In this document: one piece after another, positions 24,932 through 32,235 of the stretch
Layout: every line of letters begins with the position of its first letter
Position numbering within the stretch: the stretch's first letter is position 1
Assembly: GCF_000820705.1 (NCBI RefSeq)
Contig: NZ_CCXI01000153.1
Location: forward strand, 1-37,959
Length of the DNA stretch: 37,959 nucleotides
From: Clostridium polynesiense
GTDB lineage: Bacteria > Bacillota > Clostridia > Clostridiales > Clostridiaceae
Direction of reading: 5' to 3'
The notes under the pieces: model-generated
Seen by the model: the letters and a program-made list of their open reading frames with translations, nothing else
What the model was told of the DNA's origin: nothing
Database searches by the model: none
Made by a program: the position numbers and the translations under genes

Positions 24932-27203
24932 AATTGTATCAGGAAAAGAGCTCAAGATATCAAAAAATTTAAGGAGTAAAACATATATTACTTTAAAGGA
25001 GAGAACACTTGCACTCCCAGATTTAATCGATGAAGGCTGGACTCGATTTAAAAGCTATAAAAATCCTAAGTTTATTGGCGTAAAAAAAGACAAGCCTTAC
25101 GATGAACTATTTGAAGATAGAGTTTGGTTGTTATTTGCTAATTTAGGGTTTACACATATGAACTGTGATAGAGATTTTAAAATGTCATATGATTTTCAAA
25201 ACCCTGACTTCACACAGCAAATTGATGTATTTGCAGTAGATGATGATACTATAATCATTGTTGAATGTAAAGCTGCTGAATCAATGAAAGATGGTATTTT
25301 TAAAAAGCCTATTGAAGCTTTACATGGTCAAATGGATGGCTTACGTAAAGAGGCGCAAAAGCAATACCAGGGTAGAAAAGTCAAATTCATTTGGGCAACT
25401 CATAATTATATTATGAGTAAATCAGATTTAAGTAAACTAGAGGAATGGGGAATTATTCATTTTAATGATGCAGTAATAAATTACTATATTGAACTTAGTA
25501 AACATCTTGGTTCCTCTGCTAGATATCAACTGCTTGGAAATTTATTTGCAAACCAAGAGATTAGAAATATGGAAGAAACTATACCGGCTATTCAAGGGAA
25601 AATGGGGGGGTTTACTTATTATTGTTTTGTAATCGAACCTGAACGGTTATTAAAAATAAGTTATGTTTTACATAGAAATGAAGCAAATAAAAATATGATG
25701 CCTACATACCAACGACTTATAAAAAAGAAACGATTGAGTGAAGTACGAACATTTATAAATAATAAAAATTATTTTCCTAATTCATTGATTATTAGTATTG
25801 ATACTAATTGCAAGGGATTAAGATTTGATTTGTCTGATATGCGAGTTGATGGTTCGCTTTCTAAGCTTGGTATTTTACATCTTCCCAAAAGATATCGTTC
25901 TGCTTATATTATAGATGGACAACATAGATTGTACGGTTATTCTGATTCGGATTATGGGTCTACAAATTCTATTCCTGTTGTAGCTTTTGTTGATCTTGAT
26001 AGAAAAGAACAGATAAAGCTATTTATGGATATAAACGAGAATCAGAAAGCTGTTCCTAAAACGTTAAGAGTAACGCTTAACGCCGATATGCTTTGGGATT
26101 CAGATGATTTTAATGAAAGACGTCAGGCATTAAGGTCAAAAATAGCACAAATGCTTGGTGAGGAAGAAACATCGCCTTTATTGGGAAGAGTTGTTGTAGG
26201 TGAAAATGAGCGCTCATTTACTAAAAGTATTACTGTCGAGGCTATACAAGGAGCTTTGAAAAAGTGTCAATTTTTTACTCAGTTTACTAAAAATAATACC
26301 GTGGTAAAGGATGGAACTTTTGATGTGGGCCAAAATCAAAAAACCTGTGATATATTCTATCCATTTATTGAAGAATGTTTAAGGTATATCAAAAAATATA
26401 CTGAAGTAGAGTGGGAAAATGGTGATAGTAATGATGGTATTGTCACTATAAACCGTGGAATTCAAGCCATTATTCGTGTTATCAATGATGTTGTAAACTA
26501 TCTTGTTGATACTAAAGTGATAAGTCCCAAAATAAGTAATACAGAAGATATATGCAAAGAAGTGAATTATTATCTTGATCCCTTAATTGAATATTTAAAT
26601 AATGTTACATCAGATCAAAAAAAAGACCTGCGTGGATATCTAGGAGGGGGTGCAGATGTAAGGTTTTGGCGTACGTTCCAAAAAACAATATCTGATGTAA
26701 GAAATGATTTCAATCCAGAGGGATTAAAAAAGTATTGGATGGATGAAGCTAAGACATATAACGAAGAATCAATGAATTATTTGCGAGACATTCAAATTGC
26801 AATAAAAAGTTCAATTGCTGAACAACTTGAAAAAGTGAGAGGAGAAAACTGGATCATTACAGGTATCCCCAAAAATGTATATAGTAGAGCAAAAAATGAA
26901 GCGGATACCCATAATTATGATATTATTGCAAGTGGTATGAATGACAAAACTATATCAATTTGGGAATGTGTTACTCTTTCTGAATGCAGAGAAATAGTAA
27001 TACATGGTAGAAATTGGAATGAAATCTTCGAGGGTAATTTTACGAGACCTGAAGAAACCAAGATAGCTGGTGGTAAAAAAGCAAAGACAGAGTGGATATA
27101 TAGATTAAGTAGTATAAATAGTAAATTATCAAAAGCAACTTATAGTGTATCTACAGATGAATATGAATTTATAAAATCAATCGGAAAATGGTTGAGTATA
27201 TGA
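24909..27203 (+). CDS. PD-(D/E)XK nuclease fused to a DGQHR (DndB-like) domain
   Basis: 764-residue protein. Residues about 60-200 look like an Mrr/type IIS-like nuclease: helix YDELFEDRVWLLFANLGF, then QIDVFAVDDD with Asp106 and IIIVECKA with Glu119 and Lys121 (D-x12-E-x-K). Residues about 230-480 are a DGQHR domain with the signature IIDGQHRLYGY (DGQHR 336-340) and the DndB-like LFMDINENQKAVPKTLR (371-387). The C-terminal ~270 residues are mostly helical and not recognised. The ATG lies 23 bases inside the dam gene behind AGAGGAGGT, so synthesis is coupled. It is plausibly a restriction or phage-sensing partner of the adenine methyltransferase. No helicase, DndC/D/E or other Dnd gene is present, so it is not a phosphorothioation system. 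Confidence 0.8.
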   Translation: MTRTSWNKIVSGKELKISKNLRSKTYITLKERTLALPDLIDEGWTRFKSYKNPKFIGVKKDKPYDELFEDRVWLLFANLGFTHMNCDRDFKMSYDFQNPDFTQQIDVFAVDDDTIIIVECKAAESMKDGIFKKPIEALHGQMDGLRKEAQKQYQGRKVKFIWATHNYIMSKSDLSKLEEWGIIHFNDAVINYYIELSKHLGSSARYQLLGNLFANQEIRNMEETIPAIQGKMGGFTYYCFVIEPERLLKISYVLHRNEANKNMMPTYQRLIKKKRLSEVRTFINNKNYFPNSLIISIDTNCKGLRFDLSDMRVDGSLSKLGILHLPKRYRSAYIIDGQHRLYGYSDSDYGSTNSIPVVAFVDLDRKEQIKLFMDINENQKAVPKTLRVTLNADMLWDSDDFNERRQALRSKIAQMLGEEETSPLLGRVVVGENERSFTKSITVEAIQGALKKCQFFTQFTKNNTVVKDGTFDVGQNQKTCDIFYPFIEECLRYIKKYTEVEWENGDSNDGIVTINRGIQAIIRVINDVVNYLVDTKVISPKISNTEDICKEVNYYLDPLIEYLNNVTSDQKKDLRGYLGGGADVRFWRTFQKTISDVRNDFNPEGLKKYWMDEAKTYNEESMNYLRDIQIAIKSSIAEQLEKVRGENWIITGIPKNVYSRAKNEADTHNYDIIASGMNDKTISIWECVTLSECREIVIHGRNWNEIFEGNFTRPEETKIAGGKKAKTEWIYRLSSINSKLSKATYSVSTDEYEFIKSIGKWLSI

Positions 27204-27405
27204 TACTTTTTACCGTATTAACATAAATACAGTAATTAACATAACAGAAAAAATAACATAAAATTAATATATTTTTCTTTGAGGTAAAAATTTTTATATA
27301 ACAATAGATGATATTTATTTAGTGCTCAATTAATATTGTTTATAAGATTAGTTTTAAAATATATTAAGCAAACATACTGTGGATAAATTCAAAAAGATTA
27401 TTTAT

Positions 27406-27433
27406 AATGCGTCAGTTGACGCATTTTTTATTT
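27406..27433 (+). terminator. Terminator after the DGQHR gene
   Basis: AATGCGTCA (27406-27414) pairs with TGACGCATT (27417-27425), followed by TTTTTA and TTTT. It lies about 200 bases after the stop, near the right end of the island. Confidence 0.75.
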
Positions 27434-27511
27434 TAATTCATTGCCAAGTAAATTATTGTATAATGTTGGCTATTTCACATAAAGTAATAAGCTTACTATA
27501 TTTATATAAAA

Positions 27512-27701
27512 GTCGATGAAGTATCAATAGAAAATCTGATAGAAAAGCTATATAAGGATCTGGATAAAAGATTGTTGAAATATCTATATAGGCAAAGGTG
27601 ACACTATAGAATTTGAAGGTGAAAGGCCCATCACCACAAAGCTAAAGCTTCATCAAAAGCTTTCGGAAAATCTATATGTGGAATTCACTAAAAAGGTATA
27701 A
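27512..27701 (+). pseudogene. C-terminal remnant of the HKD/DEAD helicase (DUF3427 end)
   Basis: The frame 27579-27701 encodes 40 residues: NIYIGKGDTIEFEGERP, then ITTKLKLHQKLSENLYVEF and a short basic end. This looks like the very end of DUF3427 helicases, where a Y-x-G strand, F-E-G-x-x-P and a final L-x-x-x-L-x-x-x-L-Y helix are usual (from memory). Just upstream, in a different frame, VDEVSIENLIEKLYKDLDK (27512-27568) is also coding-like. A perfect 16-bp terminator follows at 27706. Together with the N-terminal fragment at 18091-18937 this places the island inside one helicase gene, with the middle of that gene lost. Confidence 0.6.
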
Positions 27702-27705
27702 ATCA

Positions 27706-27753
27706 AAGTCCCAATAACTATAATCTTTATCAATAGTTATTGGGACTTCTTTT
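27706..27753 (+). terminator. Terminator of the former helicase gene
   Basis: A perfect 16-bp stem, 27706-27721 with 27733-27748, loop of 11 bases, followed by CTTTTATAATTTT. Confidence 0.85.
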
Positions 27754-27957
27754 ATAATTTTATCTTCTATAATTATTTTGCATAACATATTTTAATCAAT
27801 AAAGGGTATATAGTAACAAGATGTAAATAAAATATTAATTTTTACTCTTTTTACCATTTTGTTAATAATTGCAGTGAAAATTATGTAATAATTTTCTTGT
27901 ATAATAAATAATTACCTATTATAATTGATATATATTATTAGTTAATAATTTATTGCG

Positions 27958-28122
27958 ATGCTGACAATAATAGGGATTCTGTTTCCTGAGCTAGCTTCAT
28001 TTAAGAAATTCCTTTGGAAGTAAATTTTTATGCCGGTATCTTATGGTATTATTACCGTATTACTGCTAGCTTTTGCATACAGAATCACATCCATATTCAT
28101 TGAGGATGTGTTTTTTTTATAA
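27958..28122 (+). pseudogene. Possible membrane-protein remnant
   Basis: One frame reads MLTIIGILFPELASFKKFLWK, stop (28021-28023), then VSYGIITVLLLAFAYRITS in the same frame. The hydrophobic pattern resembles the end of a spore-germination (GerAB-like) permease, but it is short and interrupted and could be chance. The last codons overlap the terminator hairpin at 28086. Confidence 0.22.
28086..28118 (+). terminator. Intrinsic terminator upstream of the signalling operon
   Basis: CACATCC (28086-28092) pairs with GGATGTG (28104-28110), followed by eight T. It insulates the FHA operon from the region upstream. Confidence 0.8.
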
Positions 28123-28162
28123 AATAAATTTTCATTAGTGATATTACTTAGAGGTGTAAAAT

Positions 28163-29224
28163 ATGGCAAAGCTTAAGGTGATAAAAAAAGGCACTCAGGT
28201 TATTGTGGAGAGCAAATTAACCAGAGGGGAAGAAATAAATGATAGAGAAATCGCAGTGTTTTATTCAAAGCTTTTAAGAGGATTTATGAGGCCTGAGGTT
28301 AAGAATAAGAGAAAAATAATATACACTGCCATTGAGGTAATGGATTTAAAGGATTATTTGAAGACTGGATTAAATAAGGAAGATTTCTTTTTGGTGCTGG
28401 CACAGCTGGTAGAAGCGGTGAAGAGGGTTAATTATAATAGCCTTTATATAAAAAATCTTGTGCTGGATTTAAGATGTGTTTTTATAAATAAGACTACAAA
28501 GGAACTTTTTTTCATATATCAGCCTTTAATAAGCAGAGCTTCAGCTAATGACATCTTTGCCTTTATTTCTGACTTATTATATTCCACAGTGTTTCTCCTG
28601 GAGGTAGACACCTCCTTTGTATCAGAAATAATAGCTATTTTGAAGGGAATGAACACATTCATTTCTGATGAGCTGGAGGCTTATATATCAAAGGCTTGTC
28701 CTAGCGTTTATTCTATCCTTCCAAGGCAGAGAGCTGGAAAAAGCGGTTTCATAACCAACGATCCTTTAGAATATGAGAAGCATTATAATAGAAAGTCATC
28801 GGAGGATAGATATGGAGGAGAAGGAACTGCCTTGTTAGATGAAGAGGAGGGTACTACTCTCCTGGAAGAGGAAGGCACCTCCCTTTTGTCCGAAGATTAT
28901 GGAACGGTATTATTAGCTGAAGAAGTGATGGTATACCCTTATCTAATCAGGATTAAAAATGAGGAAAAAATAGTTATAGACAAAGAAAGCTTCAAAATAG
29001 GTAAGGATAGAAATATTGTTGATTACTGTATAGAAGATAACAATGCAGTGAGCAGAAATCACGCTCACATCCTCATCAGAAATGGCGGTTATTTTATTTA
29101 TGATAATAATTCCACTAATAAGACTTACATTGATGAAGAAATAGTGCCAGCCTATAGCGAGGTGGAAATACACCCCGGCAGCCGATTAAGACTGGGCAAT
29201 GAAGAATTCGATTTTTTTATATGA
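28163..29224 (+). CDS. DUF6382-like/FHA-domain protein with GTxLL repeats
   Basis: 353-residue cytosolic protein. The N-terminal ~180 residues look like the DUF6382-type domain found before FHA domains in clostridia (VNYNSLYIKNLVLDLRCVFI). A short acidic linker follows with four repeats at residues 221-251: GTALL, GTTLL, GTSLL, GTVLL. The C-terminal FHA domain (about 262-353) has FKIGKDRNI, SRNHAHI and NNSTNKTYI, the phosphothreonine-binding residues. Pairs of FHA and Thr-rich linker suggest the kinase two genes downstream phosphorylates the linker and its own or a partner's FHA binds it. Its end overlaps the start region of the PP2C gene by context (10 bases apart). Confidence 0.85.
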   Translation: MAKLKVIKKGTQVIVESKLTRGEEINDREIAVFYSKLLRGFMRPEVKNKRKIIYTAIEVMDLKDYLKTGLNKEDFFLVLAQLVEAVKRVNYNSLYIKNLVLDLRCVFINKTTKELFFIYQPLISRASANDIFAFISDLLYSTVFLLEVDTSFVSEIIAILKGMNTFISDELEAYISKACPSVYSILPRQRAGKSGFITNDPLEYEKHYNRKSSEDRYGGEGTALLDEEEGTTLLEEEGTSLLSEDYGTVLLAEEVMVYPYLIRIKNEEKIVIDKESFKIGKDRNIVDYCIEDNNAVSRNHAHILIRNGGYFIYDNNSTNKTYIDEEIVPAYSEVEIHPGSRLRLGNEEFDFFI

Positions 29225-29234
29225 AGGTGAGAAT

Positions 29235-30002
29235 ATGAAGTTTACTGCTTTAGTTGAAACGGATGTAGGAAATATAAAGAAAACAAATCAGGACAGCACC
29301 TTAATAAAGCTTGCCTCCACCATAGATGGCCGTAATATTCTCTTAGCAGTGCTTTGTGATGGTATGGGAGGTCTCCAAAAAGGAGAGCTGGCCAGTGCTA
29401 CCGCTGTAAGATATTTTTCAACATGGTTTGATAAAGAACTGCCCTACCAGCTTAAAAGCTTTAATTGGGAAACTCTATCAGAAGCCTGGAAGAGGCTCAT
29501 TGAAAAATTAAATACCGTAATACTCCGTTATGGAGAAAAAAGCAATACTACTTTAGGTACAACCCTTACAGCTCTTCTCTTCATTGATGACAGCTATATG
29601 ATAGCCCATGTAGGAGACACCAGAGCCTATGAGATTCATCATGACCTTAGGCAGCTTACAGAGGATCACACCTATGTAGCCAGAGAAGTAAAGCGAGGGA
29701 ACATGACTCTTGAGGAGGCAAGAAAAAGCCCCAGGAGAAATGTGCTCCTTCAATGCGTTGGTGCTTCTAAGAAGGTAGTTCCGGAAGTGATTTTTGGAAA
29801 GCTTGAAAGAGGGACAAACTACCTGCTCTGCTCTGATGGATTTAGAAATGAAATAACCTCCGAAGAAATATTTAATCACTTAAAGCCTGGAGCAGGGGTA
29901 ACGAAGGAGGAGAGCAAAAGTCATTTAAGGCATTTGATGAATATTGCTAAAGAGAGAAGAGAAAGGGATAACCTAACAGCAATATTGATTAAAGTAGAAT
30001 GA
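29235..30002 (+). CDS. PP2C-family Ser/Thr protein phosphatase
   Basis: 255-residue metal-dependent phosphatase, opposing the kinase encoded next. Motifs: LCDGMGGLQKGE, GTTLTALL, HVGDTRAYEI, LTEDHTY, CSDGFRNEI and RDNLTAILI, covering all metal-binding aspartates of the bacterial PrpC/PstP type. ATG 29235 is chosen because GAAGGTGAG lies just upstream, although the frame is open from 29199. The gene stop is 10 bases before the kinase start. Confidence 0.95.
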   Translation: MKFTALVETDVGNIKKTNQDSTLIKLASTIDGRNILLAVLCDGMGGLQKGELASATAVRYFSTWFDKELPYQLKSFNWETLSEAWKRLIEKLNTVILRYGEKSNTTLGTTLTALLFIDDSYMIAHVGDTRAYEIHHDLRQLTEDHTYVAREVKRGNMTLEEARKSPRRNVLLQCVGASKKVVPEVIFGKLERGTNYLLCSDGFRNEITSEEIFNHLKPGAGVTKEESKSHLRHLMNIAKERRERDNLTAILIKVE

Positions 30003-30012
30003 AGGTGAGAAA

Positions 30013-31710
30013 TTGACTTCAATAGGCTCAGCCATTGATAAGAAATATGAAATACTAAAAAAAATAGGGCAAGGTGGAATGTCCGTGGTATATCTGGCCA
30101 TGGACAAAAGGCTTAATAAGCAATGGGCTATTAAAGAAATAAAAAAAGAAGGCAGCGGAAGAAATAATGAGATTATCGTTCAAAGCTTGCTAGCCGAGGC
30201 AAAACTCATGAAAAAGCTGGATCATCCTTCACTCCCCAGAATTGTGGATATTATAGATAACGGTGAAACTATATATGTAGTTATGGATTATATAGAAGGG
30301 GAGCCTTTAGACCGTATAGTAAATGAATATGGTTCCCAGCCACAGGAAAGGGTCATTGACTGGGCGAAGCAGCTCTGTGATGTCCTTCAGTATCTCCATT
30401 CTCAAAAGCCGCCGATCATATATAGAGATATGAAGCCAGCTAATGTGATGCTGAAACCGGAGGGTAATCTAAAGGTTATAGACTTTGGAATTGCAAGGGA
30501 GTATAAGGAAGAAAACTTGGCAGATACCGTGAGCCTTGGAACAAAGGGCTACGCAGCTCCTGAACAGTTTGGAGGAAAAGGGCAGACCGATGCAAGAACG
30601 GATATATACTGCTTGGGGGTAACTCTATACCATTTGATAACCGGTCAAAATCCCAGTGAGCCTCCCTATGAACTCTACCCTATAAGGCAGTGGAATCCTA
30701 ACCTCTCCGGAGGCCTTGAGAGAATAATTGAAAAATGTACCCAGTTAAATCCTGAGGATAGATACCAAAGCTGTGCAGAGCTGCTTTATGACTTAGAGCA
30801 TTATGAAAAGGTGGATGGTGAATATAAGAAGAAGCTGAAGGATAAACTCAAGGTCTTTATAATATCCTCCTCCTTATGCCTCTTGATGCTCACCACAGGC
30901 TTTACAGGAAAGTTTCTCGCTGCTAGGGAGAAAAATAATAACTATCTAAATAAGATAAATATCTCAGCTTCTACTGATTATGAAACGAAAATAAACACCT
31001 ACAAGGAAGCTATCACACTGATAGGCAGCGACCCAAGAGCTTATCATATGCTTTTGGAGGCCTATAAGGCTAATAATACCTTCGGGGATAAGGAAAGCAA
31101 TGAATTTACTGCATTATACAACGCAAATAAGAGTTCCTTTGTCTCTTCGGAGATAGATAACTTAAATATAAAATATGACATAGGAACTACGTACTTTTAT
31201 CTCTATTCCGGAGGGGATAATTCATTTAGAAGCAGGATATTAAAAGCTTACCCTTATTTTGCTGAGATATATGAGGCTGATAATCAGAACTTTAAATATA
31301 ATTCTATGGCGGAAAGCTACTATATTATAGGAAACTTCTACTCTCAATATGTGGTAAATCCCACCAGCGTAAAAGAACCTGCCGAGGAGGCTTATGAGTC
31401 TCTTTTGGAGTCTCTCCTCATATGTATAGATAATGTAGAGGAATATACCTATGATGATGCAGCTTATATAAAGCTCATTATGTATCAGGAAATAATGAAT
31501 CTGTTAAATGACCATAGAAGAGGCTTTGCTCTGACAGGAGTAGAGAAGGCAAAGGTTGAAGGTATACTCACTAAAGCACAGGAAGAGTCTAAGTCCTTAT
31601 TTGTTACTCAGAGTACATCTGTGAATATTCAAGCTAATATTAATCGCATCTATCCAGGATATATAGAGGCTTTAAACCGTTCTTATATCAATGCGAAGGA
31701 AAGGAGATAA
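30013..31710 (+). CDS. Membrane Ser/Thr protein kinase with an extracellular helical domain
   Basis: 565-residue kinase of the PknB/PrkC class. The cytosolic kinase domain (about 12-265) has IGQGGMSVVY, the ATP-anchoring lysine 41 (AIKEI), the catalytic loop YRDMKPANVM (Asp139), DFGIAR (Asp157) and AAPEQFG. One transmembrane segment lies at about 280-299. The extracellular part (about 300-565) is helical and TPR-like (YKEAITLIGSDPRAYHML, YLYSGGDNSF); there are no PASTA repeats, so its ligand is probably not the peptidoglycan fragments sensed by PrkC. Start is TTG behind GAAGGTGAG, the same leader as the PP2C gene. It is the kinase of the FHA operon. Confidence 0.94.
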   Translation: MTSIGSAIDKKYEILKKIGQGGMSVVYLAMDKRLNKQWAIKEIKKEGSGRNNEIIVQSLLAEAKLMKKLDHPSLPRIVDIIDNGETIYVVMDYIEGEPLDRIVNEYGSQPQERVIDWAKQLCDVLQYLHSQKPPIIYRDMKPANVMLKPEGNLKVIDFGIAREYKEENLADTVSLGTKGYAAPEQFGGKGQTDARTDIYCLGVTLYHLITGQNPSEPPYELYPIRQWNPNLSGGLERIIEKCTQLNPEDRYQSCAELLYDLEHYEKVDGEYKKKLKDKLKVFIISSSLCLLMLTTGFTGKFLAAREKNNNYLNKINISASTDYETKINTYKEAITLIGSDPRAYHMLLEAYKANNTFGDKESNEFTALYNANKSSFVSSEIDNLNIKYDIGTTYFYLYSGGDNSFRSRILKAYPYFAEIYEADNQNFKYNSMAESYYIIGNFYSQYVVNPTSVKEPAEEAYESLLESLLICIDNVEEYTYDDAAYIKLIMYQEIMNLLNDHRRGFALTGVEKAKVEGILTKAQEESKSLFVTQSTSVNIQANINRIYPGYIEALNRSYINAKERR

Positions 31711-31712
31711 CC

Positions 31713-32210
31713 ATGCAGGGAACCTACGAAACCATTTCTACAATCTCTTTTGCCTTATCCTTATTATTTTTTATTCTATCCTTATTCTTCTTTCTAAAAT
31801 TTGATATCTGGAAGGTTATAGGTGACCTATCTGGAAGAACAGCTAAGAAGTCCATAGAAAGGATCAAAGCCTCCGGTGAAGCAGCTAGTGTAAAAAAGAA
31901 GGACAGCTTACCTTTATTTTTTTCTAAAGGAAGGATAAGTGAGGCTATAGGAAATCTGGCAGGAGATAAAAAGTACCATGGAATATCCAGAGGTTTTGGA
32001 GTCAATAAGGACACTGTATATACAGGAGGAACAAATATCACTGAGGATTTACCTGATGAAAACTCTACAGAAATTCTGCAGGAAGCTTCCGGAGGGGATG
32101 GCATAGCTACTGAAATATTGACTCCTGAAAAAGAGGTGGATAGAACCCCTGTTGAAATTAAGCTTTTAGAGGAAATAATTATAATCCATACAAAGGATGT
32201 CATAGAGTAA
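31713..32210 (+). CDS. Small single-pass membrane protein with TEIL motifs
   Basis: 165-residue protein with one N-terminal membrane segment (about 10-28), a basic stretch after it and a soluble, cytosolic tail. The tail contains two copies of a threonine motif, NSTEILQE and IATEILTPE, and one GGTNITED. TxxL-type threonines in acidic surroundings are typical bacterial kinase targets and FHA ligands, like the GTxLL repeats in the FHA protein of this operon. Its start is 3 bases after the kinase stop, with AAGGAG inside the kinase gene. No family recognised; perhaps an adaptor at the membrane. Confidence 0.78.
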   Translation: MQGTYETISTISFALSLLFFILSLFFFLKFDIWKVIGDLSGRTAKKSIERIKASGEAASVKKKDSLPLFFSKGRISEAIGNLAGDKKYHGISRGFGVNKDTVYTGGTNITEDLPDENSTEILQEASGGDGIATEILTPEKEVDRTPVEIKLLEEIIIIHTKDVIE

Positions 32211-32235
32211 CAATAAACTTCCAAGGGGGATAATT

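Noticed and set aside
24909-27203. Dnd phosphorothioation system
   Set aside because: Only the DGQHR (DndB-like) domain is present; no DndC, DndD or DndE, and the partner is an adenine methyltransferase.
18938-27511. Transposon or integrative element with terminal repeats
   Set aside because: No transposase, integrase or clear terminal inverted or direct repeats. ATAAAGT occurs near both borders (about 18929 and 27479), but this is too short to count as a target duplication.
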